Assembly (NCBI RefSeq): GCF_000189635.1
Contig: NW_002476270.1
Span: forward strand, 124,001 to 188,000
DNA length: 64,000 nucleotides
Reading direction: 5' to 3'
Origin: Tetrahymena thermophila SB210
Lineage: Eukaryota > Ciliophora > Oligohymenophorea > Hymenostomatida > Tetrahymenidae
Every line of letters starts with the position of its first letter. The stretch's first letter is position 1. Position numbers and translations under genes: made by a program. Of this stretch, positions 44,150-56,302 are shown piece after piece. Below the pieces are notes generated by a model. It saw nothing but the letters and a program-made list of their open reading frames with translations. It was not told the DNA's origin and ran no database searches.

Positions 44150-47100
44150 AAAAAATCATATTTTCAATTACTAAAAACATAAAACAAAAAAAAACACAAT
44201 ATAAATTCAGATTCAATTATAAAAATTTATAAAATGTTTAAAAATTAAGAATAAATAATATGTTTCCAATTTATACACCTTTAAAATAATGTTATGGATA
44301 TCTCAATTAATCATCTTATATAAATAGATTATTTTATTATATATTTTCCTTTATCATATAAAAAATATTTAAAAACAAAGAATTTAGTAAATTAATTGAA
44401 CCAACACGCATTAATATTTTTAAATTAAATATTCAATAATATTAATAAATTTTTTTTATTTTATTAAAATAATACTTATTGCTATCTTCTTATATTATTT
44501 TAATATCATTTTTTAAATAATATATTTATTTTTTATTTTTATTCAATTTTAAACAAATATAATTACTCAAATATTAATTAGTATTTTATTCTATTTTACA
44601 TTATTTTCAAATTCATGAGTATATTTATTAATTTCCAAACTAATTCATAAACAAAAAATTTCTATTTTTGTGCTTATATAAAATTAATTTTAAAATTTAA
44701 TATATTTTTTAATTTTTCCTCAAATAAATTAATTACTCCAATAATTTACTCGAATATTAATTAAATTTCTTTAATCCACTTTATGTCATTTTCAAATAAG
44801 TATATATACTTATTATTATAATTATAAATTATTTATTTTTATGCTTTCATTTTAATTTTTAAAAATTAGTTTTAAAATATTTACATTTATTTGTTCAAAT
44901 TTAAAGAAATAAAATCACTCATACAAAAATATACACAAACAAAAATTGATATTTCTTTAATCTATTTTATAAAATTTTTTAATTTATAAATATTTGTAAG
45001 TATTATTTTTCTAATTCAAAAAGTAAGAAAAATAATTATTTCTTTTTTTATTTAGTTATTTTTTGTGATTTTATATTTCTTTTTTGTAAATTATTCTAAA
45101 ATATTTTTATTTTTTATATTTTCAAATTTTATATATTTAAATACTACAAAGAAGAATAGTTTATTTATTAGCTAGATCAAATAAAGTTGTTTTTTTTCAA
45201 ATATTATTTCAAAGGTTAGGAGTATACATATTTATTACTATCTTATTTATAAAAAAAATAAAATATTTCTTCATTCATAAATTATTTTTGATGCTTTTCC
45301 ATAGGTTTTTTAAAGTTAGTTATTAAAATGTTAATTTAAATATTGTTTCTTATTTTCATTAATAAATCAATACATAATAACTGCAGTAGCTTAATCAAGT
45401 ATTAAATTATTATTTTTTTAATCTATTTAAAATTTTTTGAAACTTATAAATATACTTATTTATTATAATATGACATCATATAAAAGGAATAATAAGTACA
45501 AATAATATTCTTATTTAACTAATTGCATAAGTTACAAAAATTATTATTATAAAGTATGATTTAAATAATAAAAATTTTTAATATTTACTATAATTTTTGG
45601 ATGAAAATATTAGTAAATACAAAATATTTTTTAGAACCTATGCTAACATTTTCATGTTCATGTATGAAATCAAAAATTAATAAACGTTTCTAGTAAGTAA
45701 GCCTTATTATTTTAAAGTGAGTAAAATAATAGCATTTTTTGAAAATTTTATTAAAAAAAAATAATGCATCATTATTTTTAAATTACAACAGTTTGAAACT
45801 AATTAATTAGATGCTTTTTTCTTTGATACAAAATATAATTATGTGTAAGTTGCTATTCTTAACTACTTTGTAGACTTTTTGTTTTTTTTACATTATAAGA
45901 GACTATTTGTATAAAACATATATAATTTTTAAATAATCTAGAGTATTCTTATGATATTTAATTATAAAAATACTTTAAATACTTTGAATTATTTTATGTT
46001 AGATTTTAATAAATGCACAAAAGTGAATTGGAAATATTAAATACCATTTGTATAAAAATCAATATGGATAAATTTTAAATAATGTCATTTTGATAATTTT
46101 TCTATGAAAAATAGATAGATGAATCAATACGAATTATTATTTATTTAGAATTTACAAAATAAGTTATTTGTTATGTTTTGATTTAGGTTTTTTTTAAGCT
46201 TTTCTAAATTTTTTTTTATAATGAAGAATGGAAAATCTTTATGACTACTTTTTTTGTTTACATTTTTTTAGGGGCTGATGTGCTTTTAACTATCTAAATT
46301 TGATTGTTCACTTGTCTATCTTTTTATTTATATAAAACTATAAAACAAAATAAGGTTCAATTACAAATTTTTTGATTTTATGTGAAAAGCAAAGAAATCA
46401 AATAAATTTTTGTTTCTCATAATTGATTAAGATAATTTCTCTTTTTTTATTCTTTTGAAGTGGATATTAATTACATTTTTTTTTTTCATATTTGCCTTAT
46501 GAAAAATATAAGATGTATTTATAAAAGTATTTTTTTTATGAAGTATATCTTACCAAAAAATTAAGCAAACGACAAATTAAACTTATCTTCTTATCAAATA
46601 CTTACACTTAGTTTTATTTGAAAATAATAAGCTTAAAAGGATAGATATTTTGTGTGGTATTCAATTATATTTGATTTTATAAATTTAAAATTTAATTTGG
46701 CATTTTAAAAACCAATCAAATAAAGAGATAAATCTATACACTCTAAGATATTATGAAAATTTAGTTTTTGTTTTTTATATTTAAATCAATAACATATGCT
46801 TTTAATTTATTTCTTGAAGATCAAATATTAGTTTTTAATATATTTATTAGCAAAATTTTTTGTATATTTTTTGTGTAAATGATTCTGTCACTTTCAAGTG
46901 CAATTTTAAGGAAATTTGAAAAAAGCAGAAAAAAGTTTCTAACGCAAAAGAGTAAATCAATAAATTTTTCATTCTTAAATTAAATTCTAGATATATTCTT
47001 CTCTAATTGATAGCTTAGGTGGATCATTAAATATGTCTGTCTATATTAATTTAATTGCTGTTTCTATATATATTTAAAATAATAAAATATTAAAAATAAA

Positions 47101-47441
47101 TCTATCTATCTATACTAACTTAATACATTTTCAAATATCGCAAAAGACTAAGGTTTTTTTATTTAAAAAGTATTTTTTTTGTATTGAAAAATCAAAAATT
47201 TATGAGCAATAAAGTACGAGTTTTAGTTAAGAAATAACTAACTTACCAAACAACTAATGAGCTTTGCATAACCACTTAGCAAAGATTTAATTTCCTTTAA
47301 ATTATTAATTTATAAACCAATAAGATTATCTTAAATAATATAATCAATTTAATTAAAAAAATAATAAATAAGTAAAAAGAAAGATAACAAATATCTTAAC
47401 GCTTCATTTAAAAATACGATTAACTATTAAAACAAACGAAT
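44150..47441. other. 3.3 kb gene-free AT-rich stretch
   Basis: The longest spacer in the window. Extremely low GC, with long A and T runs; both strands were scanned and no conserved frame, RNA signature or clear repeat was found. Slightly richer words at 46900-47040 (TGATAGCTTAGGTGGATC) do not form a recognisable feature. It separates two same-strand genes, so it holds at most one terminator and one promoter. Confidence 0.55.
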
Positions 47442-49328
47442 ATGAATATGTTACAAACTACGCCAAGAAAATCTAAAAATTTTTCCATTAAAAAAATCAC
47501 TCCTCCTTCAGTGAGATAACCAAAGCTCACTAAACAGGATTCTTTTAAGTCATCTTCATCAAGAAATAGCAAGTCTCCTGGTAGTTCTACTTAAACATCA
47601 CAAACTATTATTAAATATGACAGTATTATAACCCAACCACCAAAAATTAAACATCCTGATCGTAGATAAACGTTTACAGTTATAGATTAAGAAAAATAAT
47701 CTCCTCGTATTTAAGTAAAATTTACAAAAATCAATATTTTTGAATGAGAGTAAATATGTAGACTTATTTTATTTATTTATATATTTAAATTAGATCTCAA
47801 AGAAAGGTAAAAGCATGACCAAGCTCTTGCCAATTTTTGAAAGATAACCCATTATGAGGAAGACTGTTGTATCTAAAACTTTCAGAGGTTTTATTAATTA
47901 AATATAAGGACAATACATATCTGATTATGAACTATAAAAAAGTTAGATAAGAAAACTTGATTTTAAGTTAAGGTATAACATTTATTGATAGATTATTTAT
48001 TTTTCTTAATTAAATTTTTTCATTCTAGAGGGTTTAACATTGGAGAGAAAGGGTTTGATGTAGAATTATAAAAAATGATCTCATTGATGGAGAATTAGAA
48101 TTTAATAGATCTCTGTATCCATGGGTACTATCTTATTTTTCTTAAATAATTCTTAAATAAATATCTTAATTACTTATAGTGATAAAGATCATAAATTGAG
48201 AGACATTGGTGTTGCGTAGCTTATTTTTAATTTTTAAAATAACGGTAAAAGAATTGTTTGCTTAGATCTTAAATTAAAGTATTATTTATTTTTCTTTGTT
48301 AAATATCACTTGTTAATAATTAAACTAATTTATATTTTTTATTAAGTTGGAATGAAATAACTGATATTGGTGTTAAGCACATTGGAAATGGGCTGACTTA
48401 TCTAATAAATTTGCGCTCATTAAAGCTTAACTTAGGGTAAATTTATTATTTTAATGTAACATAATTTCTAATACCTTTATTAAATTTTCTATAAAAGTCA
48501 CAATAAATTTGGAAGCAAATCTGCAAGTTGTTTAGCCTAAGGAATTAAATCTCTTATTCATTTAAAGCACTTAGAAATTGATATTACGTAAATTTCTCTC
48601 ATGATCTAAGGTTGGTTAATATATTTATTTAAAAAATAAAATTAAAAGTAATTATGGAGATGATTTAAAAATGATGGATGAAGGAGTAAACACAATTATA
48701 CAGTCATTTGGAAGTCTCAAACATTTAAGAAATCTTAAATTTATAGTTTAAGGTTAACAAATAACAACCTAAGTTTTTGATAGCTTGCTGAATTCGTTGT
48801 CATAAACAAAAAAACTTGCTTCTATAGAAATAGATATGGATTTTGGAAGATATGAAGAATACCTAGGAATTTAAGCTTAAAAATTGCAATAGCTATTAGA
48901 TTTGTGTCCAAATCTAGTTAATCTTAAAATATCCCGTATTAGGTAATTCAATTTTTTTAACACTAATAATTAATTAATCAATTTATTTTCACCTTAAAAT
49001 AGTTTGACACAGAACACAAAATTGTAAAGATCGTAGTTTTTCCTTAAGCTATTCAAATAAGAGTTCCTTAACTAAGTTTCTATCCAATTCACTAATGGCT
49101 ATTAGTTCCTAAATTCGTAAATTAATTTTTTAACTATCACTATTTTCTAATATTTTTTACTTTTAAAGAGATGCTAATTTTGTTGATTTTAAGAAGCAGC
49201 TTTAAGAAAAAAGAAAAACTTGTATTTAATTAATTGGATTTAAACATGTATTGTCAAAACATTTAGTAGATCCATAAATCATAATAGATGATTTATACGA
49301 TGTAGATACAAATATTAAAGATGAATGA
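47442..49328 (+). CDS. Leucine-rich-repeat protein (ciliate RNI-like LRRs)
   Basis: Start MNMLQTTPRKSKNFSIK; an N-terminal Ser/Lys-rich segment of about 90 residues with phospho-site-like SSSSRNSKSPGSS precedes the repeats. LRR units of the ribonuclease-inhibitor-like type follow: NEITDIGVKHIGNGLTYLIN then LRSLKLNLG, NKFGSKSASCLAQGIKSL then LKHLEIDI, DEGVNTIIQSFGSLKHLRN then LKFIVQ, and LLDLCPNLVNLKISRI. The pattern N-x-I-x-D-x-G..L..GL is the common ciliate LRR consensus. About nine short exons, many ending at LRR boundaries. The C-terminus LVDPQIIIDDLYDVDTN ends KDE before TGA. In ciliates such LRR arrays are often fused to kinases, but none is present here. Binding partner unknown. Confidence 0.82.
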
Positions 49329-50776
49329 AGAAAATATATTTACAGCTCATGCATTTTTAATTATTTAAAAAACCAACAAAACAAATTCAACTACTTACTC
49401 AAAATACCATTAAAAAATTAAAATAAAATACCTTTTACACAAATATTTTGAAAACTCAAATATAATAACTTTTAAACAAATTTATATTAAAAATGTCTAC
49501 ATATTATTTATTCAAAAAAAATAAAAATTATTTTAGAACTTACTTAATACACTTTAAATGTTTATTCTATTATAAAATATATAATAAATATTTAAACAAA
49601 TTTATAATATATTAAATTAAATAATGAATATATCTAAATATGTATATATTCATCTATTTCATTATGTGTAATATGTTCAAAAATAGTAAAAACTCAAAAC
49701 ATATTATTTTTAAATTCTTATTGTATTTATAAAAGTAATACTAAACTTTTAAAGATTAAAAATGCAATTAATTTAAATAAATAAGATTAGAAAATTTATT
49801 AAAAATTAAAATGATTTAAATAATCTACTCAAATTATTTCTAAAACTTTTTTATAATGAAAAAAATTTAAATTAAAATAAATTCAACTTAGTAACTATGT
49901 ATAATTTATTCAAACGTGTTATTGTTTTAGATATATTCTCATTGTTCTTAAGTGTAAATTCTATTTTAAAATATTTAATAAACATTTAAATAAATCTAGC
50001 ATGAAGTAAACTTATATTGCTATTTATTTATTTAGTTATTAATCTTTTACTATTTACAATTTATAAAATAAATAAGATTGTTTAAGTTAAAAATAAATGA
50101 TTACTTAAATGCATAATCTTTTTATATATTAAAATAATATACTATAAATTAAATTAAAGGGAAACAAATACATAATACTATATTAAAAAAATAGATTATT
50201 TTAGAAATCAAAAGACACCTATACCTATGTCTAAAAAATTTATTTTATTTATAAAATATATTACAAGTTTAAAATTTTTTTAAAGGGAAATAAATTCAAT
50301 AATGTTACCATTCATTGTATTTATCTATAATTTATTCAAAAATAGTATTATTTTTACTATTTCATCATTAATAATTATATTTTTAAAGTGTTTAATAGCT
50401 TATAAATAAATTTATATACTATAATATTTGCTTAATTTGCATAAGTTATTCAAAAATAAAATTATTTTAGATATTCAATTCGATATTTTCTTTAATGGAT
50501 ATTCTATTTTTTAAAATTTATCTCCAAAAACTTTGCTTTTTGAATGCAGAATTAAAATAAAATTAATTCAAAGACGAAAATAATATTTTTATTTTAATTT
50601 AACAATCTATCTATATTGTAAGTGATTTAATTCAATCAATATTTTTTATTGAAAATTATTAACATTTTACTCTCTTTAGCATTTAATAACATTATTATTT
50701 TTATATAATCTATCAGAAATAAATAAAAAATTGTTATCTAAAGATTAAGAAATAAATTCAAGATAGATCTCAATAA
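49329..50776. other. Gene-free AT-rich stretch with faint internal repetition
   Basis: About 1.4 kb without coding composition. The word family TTCTATTTTAAAATATTTAAT, then AAACATTTAAATAAATCTA or close variants, appears near 49560 and 49960, and a related version near 50350. This suggests an old, strongly decayed repeat of about 400 nt. Nothing else seen. Confidence 0.45.
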
Positions 50777-52274
50777 ATGGATTTTAAATTTAATTTAGGA
50801 GGTGCAGAGGAAGAAGAAGAAGAATAGAATTTAGATGGACTTAATTTCTTTGGTGGGGTTCATCATCACCATGACGATGACCTAGATAAGCTTGATCCTA
50901 CCATGCAAACTAGCACAATATCTAGAAGCAAGAGGGAAAAATCAGTTGAGCCTGATGAAGAATAACCTGATTATGAAGCAGAAATAGTTGCAAAATGTGT
51001 CTATGATTAAGTAAGTATATTTATTTACCTTTAAATAATTAAACATATTTTTAAGGAAAAAGGTGTACTAAATGAATATGAGCTGCTAGATAAAATAGGA
51101 AGCGGCTCTTTTGGAAAAATAGTGAGAGTAACTAGAAGCTATTACGAAGATGATGGTGTTACTATTTCTAAATCAATATATGTGTTCAAAGTAAATCATA
51201 TCTCGCATATAAAAATATATTAAGCATACTATTTAAAAAGATTCTGAAGAAAAGCTAAAAAATTATATAAATTACTGATGAAAATGGATAAAGTTAATTG
51301 AAAAAGGAACTAGATTTACTTTATTAGGAATTAGAAATCTATAAATATCTGAATAATGTTAACATTTGCAAGCTCTATCAAGTAATTTGTATTGATTATA
51401 AAGCCTTTAGTCAATTTATTTATTTTTTTAAAAAGATTATTGATGCTCCATACGAACAAACAATATACTTGGTTATGCAGTATTGCGACCTAGGATAGAT
51501 ATTGAACCTAGATGAGAAAGACTAAAAGTACTACCCCAATACTAAAATCGACTAATTTATTGAGTAAACCTACAATATTAGTGGTAAGTTTTAATTTTCC
51601 TAATTTTATAAGTTGCTAATTATATAAAAAATAGAATAAGATCAATATAAAAAAAGAGAGAAATTTGCCAAAGTAATATTTAAATAAGTTAGCTAGGGAT
51701 TAAAATACTTGCATGATAAAAAAATTGTAAATAGAGATATTAAGATAGACAATATTCTAGGAAAGAGCATTGAATGTAATACTAAATTTTTATCTTTAAA
51801 ATATTATTTATTTAATTTTTTTATAATATTTAATTGATCGAAGGTGACAAAGGAGAAAATTTTAAGATTATTGATTTTTCGACTGCAGTTAAGCTGAAAT
51901 CTCACCACCAAAAAGTATTTGGTTAAGCAGGCACCCCTGCTTATTAGAGTCCAGAAGTGTGTACTAAATCTAATGACGGATATGATGGTAAAGCAGCTGA
52001 TATTTGGTCTTTGGGTGTAACTATTTATTGTTATGTTAATTTGAGCTTACCATTTTTGAATCAGCCTGACCCATAAAAGCTATTTAATTCAATTTTAAAT
52101 GACCCTATACAATTCTAAACCCATAATTCAGCTTTGTTTTTAGATTTAATAAATAATATGTGTAGAAAGAATCCAAAAGAGCGCCTAAAAATAGATTAAG
52201 TTCTAAATCATTAATGGTTCTAAGAATGAAATGGCTCTAGTATAAATCTAAATTTAGTTAAAAAATAATCTTGA
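50777..52274 (+). CDS. CaMKK-like protein kinase A with variant HRD and DFG motifs
   Basis: Start MDFKFNLGGAEEEEEEQN, an acidic, His-rich N-terminus. The kinase domain begins NEYELLDKIGSGSFGKIVRV; the ATP-site Lys is probably in IYVFK at the end of an exon. Further motifs: LLYQELEIYKYLNN (with the helix-C Glu), YLVMQYCDLG, KYLHDKKIVNRDIKIDNIL, KIIDFSTAVKL, AGTPAYQSPEV, YDGKAADIWSLGVTIY and RLKIDQVLNHQWF. The segment layout and the DIWSLGVTIYCYV block resemble CaMKK/SNF1-activating kinases. The catalytic loop reads NRD instead of HRD, and the DFG motif reads DFS. Catalytic Asp, metal Asn and metal Asp remain, so activity is possible. Six introns. TGA at 52272-52274. A tandem duplicate follows 394 nt downstream. 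Confidence 0.88.
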
Positions 52275-52667
52275 TTTAGCAAAAAATAAATAAATATTCA
52301 CTTTAAAAAGTGATATATGCAAATTTGCTCTTTAAAAAACGATAAAAATATTAGTTTACATAAAATATTTATAATGTATGTATGTAAGTATTAATGTCTT
52401 TCCCTTTACAAAATTGCTTTGTTATTGCTGACTTAACTTTAGTTTAATTTATTGTTTTCATCTATATGGTTACCAAAAAATTGCAAAATTATTATTTTTT
52501 ATGTAAAATTTTATCTTCATGAATCACATTTAATGCGATTAAGTAGAAATAGCTTAAAATTCATTTGATGATTTTGTCAATTCTAATAAGAAAAATATCT
52601 TTCAATTAAATTATCTATTAATTATATCAAACAAAAAATTTTAATTTTTTTAAAACTTCAAATTACA

Positions 52668-54167
52668 ATGAACAGTCCTGATAATTAGGCAAATAAAATA
52701 CCTGAATAAGAAAATTACTAAGAAGATTTAGAGCACCATGGATAAGATGTTGATGAAAATAATTAATTTTATCACTAAGAACATAATATATCTTTAGAAA
52801 AATACTCAGATTTATGTGATGAAGAATATAAAAAGTCATTTAAGAATAACTCAGAATCAGAAGAAGATTACGAAGCAGATTTTCAACATACCACGGTCTA
52901 TCATCATGGGGAAAATGTAATAATATCAGTGAAATGAAATAGTCTTATATTATTAATCAGAAGAGTAAATTTTATTTTCACCCATCCTTTTAAAAGAATG
53001 GAAGGCACATGAATGAATATGAGTTTCTTGAAAAATTGGGATAAGGGTCATTTGGTAAGGTCAAGAAAGTGGAAAGAAGATACTTAGATGAAGATGGCGT
53101 TACAGTACTGAAATCATTTTATGCAGCCAAGGTTAATTTATTTATTTTAATCGCTTATCTAATTGAATTTTTTAAATTTTAAATTAGATCTTTAAAAAAA
53201 GTTAGCTTGAATACGAAAGAGTATTTGCATATAATAGTGATGGTGAAAGTTTTATGACAAATAGACTTCATTTAATATAAGAAGAGATAAACATATACAA
53301 GAATTTGAATCATCCAAATATATGCAAACTCTTTCAGGTAATATATATTGAAACAACCTTTATAATTAATTCCCAGCTTTATATGTAAGATCATAGACGA
53401 TGAAACAGATGAGAAGCTTTATTTAATTTTGGAATATTGTGATATGGGTTAGCTAATGGTTTGGAACGAAGACAATTAATATTATGATCCTAATGATAAA
53501 TTGGATTAGTTTATATGCTAATAATATGGCATCAATGGTATCTTATTGAGAATAAAAAGCATTATAATTTGTTTATTTTCAAATTAAATATTAGAATAAG
53601 ATCAATATAAAAGAAGAGAGTAATAAGCAAAAATTATATTTTAGCAAATAGCTAAGGGAGTTTAGTACCTTCATAAAAGAAATATTATTAATAGAGATAT
53701 AAAAATAGATAATATTTTATGCAAGAGTGATGGTAATTTCTTAAATGACGAGATAATTAAATTTTATTTTTACATTTTTAGAAGAAAACGGGGAGCATTT
53801 TAAATTAGCTGACTATACAACTGCAAAAAAGCTTACTCATTAGCAGTAAAAGCTTAAAGATTGCGCAGGTACTAGTGGCTTTAGATGTCCTGAACAATAG
53901 TTTAATCTCGAATAAGGATATGATGGTAAAGCATGTGATATCTGGTCTTTAGGGATTTCAATAATAACTTATGTCAACCATAAAATACCATTTTGGGCTG
54001 AATCAAATCTATAAACAGACATAGCTGCTAAAAATAATCCGATATAATATGAAAAACATAATTCCGATCTATTAAAAGACTTAATCGAATCAATGTGCAA
54101 AAAATCAGAGGTAGATAGAATTAATATAGATTAAGTATTAGCTCATCCTTTTTTTACTGGTGAATGA
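52668..54167 (+). CDS. CaMKK-like protein kinase B, tandem paralogue with variant HRD and DFG motifs
   Basis: Start MNSPDNQANKIPEQENYQ, with an acidic N-terminus of about 100 residues. Kinase motifs: NEYEFLEKLGQGSFGKVKKV, FYAAK (probable ATP Lys, just before an intron), LIQEEINIYKNLNHPNICK, YLILEYCDMG, QYLHKRNIINRDIKIDNIL, FKLADYTTAKKL, CAGTSGFRCPEQ, YDGKACDIWSLGISI and RINIDQVLAHPFF. HRD is NRD, as in the upstream copy; DFG is DYT, so both Phe and Gly differ. The APE motif reads CPE. Introns fall at the same residues as in kinase A (after the ATP-Lys strand, after NICKLFQ, before EQDQYK, and after the catalytic loop). Divergence from the upstream copy is considerable, so the duplication is not recent. 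TGA at 54165-54167. Confidence 0.88.
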
Positions 54168-54468
54168 TAAAAAAAGTGTCTATAAAAGAAATATATAAAA
54201 ATATTGTTTTTTTTTTCTGATGATTAACAAAAAGATGATAAGAAAAAAAAAGATTTAATATTAAAAGGGGTGTAAGATTTACATTTAAAAATACAGTTAA
54301 ATTTATTTATTTACTGTCTTATATATATATATATCAATCTATTTTTATTATATTTAAAAGCAATCTTATATAAACTACTATTAATATATTTATCTATCTA
54401 TCTTTCTTACTACCTACATATTTAGCTATATATCAACTGATATTTCAATTACACTATTCAATATATCC
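54168..54468. other. Short spacer between convergent genes
   Basis: AT-rich, with a TA dinucleotide run (TATATATATATA) near 54320 and TATCTATCTATC near 54395. Presumed overlapping 3' ends of kinase B (+) and the membrane protein gene (-). Confidence 0.5.
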
Positions 54469-55396
54469 TCAAACTCTGTTGAATTTCTTTTTGTCCATTC
54501 TAAAGTCTTCAATTTCATTTATTGCCATTCTTCCTAAAGAATAATCTGGACCCAATCCTTCTAATCTTTTTTTAATTAATTAATTATTTATTTATATAAT
54601 TATAGATTTATGGATATTCATATATTATTTTGTATTTACCTTCTTAAAGTATATTCAGTAGATTAAATTATTCCATAAATGCCACCACCAACTATACCTG
54701 TTCCAAAACCAAAAAGTCTTAATCCCCATCCAATAAAATGCCTATTATAAACTAAATAAATATGACTTAATATCATTTTTGTAAATTGAATCTTATTGAT
54801 GGTAAGATTAATATTATTTTAATAATTTTTTATTAATTTACTTGAAACACCTGTAGTAAAAGCCACTCCAAGAACTGCATAACTAAGCATATTCCTTTTA
54901 GTATACTAATAAATTATTCAAAAAAGGAACTTATAACTAATATCTTACTCTTCTACAATCTTCTAAAGTTTCGATTTCTTCAGGGGTAGGAGGCTAATAA
55001 CTCCAAAAATTTTTAATAATATTTCTTAAATCTAAACCTTCAATAGCTTCTCTGTAAGCTCCCATTTTTTCTTCATATTTTTTTTTTCCTAATTGAATAG
55101 ATAAACATTAAAATTAAAAAAGTTTATATGAGTGAATGAACTTAATCCAAACTTAATCAATTACTTAATAATGTAGGGTCTTCTTTTTCATCTTTCTACC
55201 CCTCAAAAAATTGCTTTAACTCCTATTCTTCTTTATTTAAATCTTCTTTAACTTATTAAATGCTAACTGCATCTTTTTTTTTAATCTATTCACGAATTTT
55301 TATATCAGACTCTCTAGCCTTAATAAATTCCTATCTCTTTTAATCAGCAGGGGAAGCTTTTTGTTTACTATCATTACTTGTTTAAGAGTCACTCAT
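54469..55396 (-). CDS. Small two-pass membrane protein with charged N-terminus, unknown
   Basis: Start MSDSQTSNDSKQKASP; the first 80 residues are highly charged and helical (KKDAVSIQQVKEDLNKEEQ). After an intron come EEKMGAYREAIEGL and NIIKNFWSYQPPTPEEIETL. Two hydrophobic stretches follow, NMLSYAVLGVAFTTGVS and FIGWGLRLFGFGTGIVGGG, the second Gly-rich, as in small mitochondrial or ER membrane proteins. The C-terminus LGRMAINEIEDFRMDKKKFN ends RV before TGA. Five exons join in phase. No named family recognised. The Gly-rich hairpin recalls Tim17/OM14-like or assembly-factor proteins, but that is only a resemblance. Confidence 0.75.
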
Positions 55397-56302
55397 TTCT
55401 AATAAACTATAAATTTAATAATTCTACTTTGCTTTTTTTATTTGTTTGTTTTGTATTGATGAAATAATTCTAACAATATTTATATTTTATGCAAATTTAA
55501 TTTGCTTGCTTAATACTTGTTAAAACTCTTTAAATTCACTTCCAGAAATATCTTATTTAATTATAAAGATTTTTATAGGATTTCATCAGCAAAAACAAAA
55601 TATATAAATTTAAATAAATAAATATGGGGCTGACTGATATAACTTTTTGACTTTTAATTTTCTAAATTTATTTAAAAAATATTCACTTAAAACAAACTTA
55701 AAAAATATTCACTTAGAACAAACTAATATAAGTTATTTTTTTTAGTGTAATTTTCTAAATATTCTACATTTAGGTATTAATTTTAAGTATGTAGAATTAT
55801 GTATTCAATATTTTTAGAAAAATAATTAGAGTAAAATGTTATGCTTGTAAAGAGAAAACTTTTTTAAACTTAATCCTGTATCTTTTTATCTAGTATTATA
55901 TTACCTATTATTTTAAACAATAAGTATTTTTATTTAATAGATTATTGATAATAAATATAGTAATTTTCAATTTTTATTTCATTTTATTATTTTTTTATTT
56001 GCAATTTTTAAATTCACTTAATTTTTAATTTTAAATCGCATCAATCAAAATAAAAGCAGGGCAATCAATCTCAAAACAAACTATAACAAAAAGGTTTAAT
56101 CCTATCATAGATTTACTGTATATTAAATTTAACAAAGGCCATTTTTTCATTAATAATAACATTTGAATAAAATCATTTAAAATAAGGTCTACCATATAAA
56201 ACACAATTTTTTTTAGCTTTTTATTACTCAAGGAATTATAGTGATAAGTTTTAAAATATAATTAATAATCTAAAACATATTGGTAAAACTATTCTAACAC
56301 TT
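55397..56302. other. Intergenic, AT-rich, with a short direct repeat
   Basis: Spacer between two minus-strand genes. Near 55673-55724 the word AAAAAATATTCACTTA followed by RAACAAACT occurs twice in direct orientation with one mismatch. The rest is plain AT-rich sequence. Confidence 0.5.
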
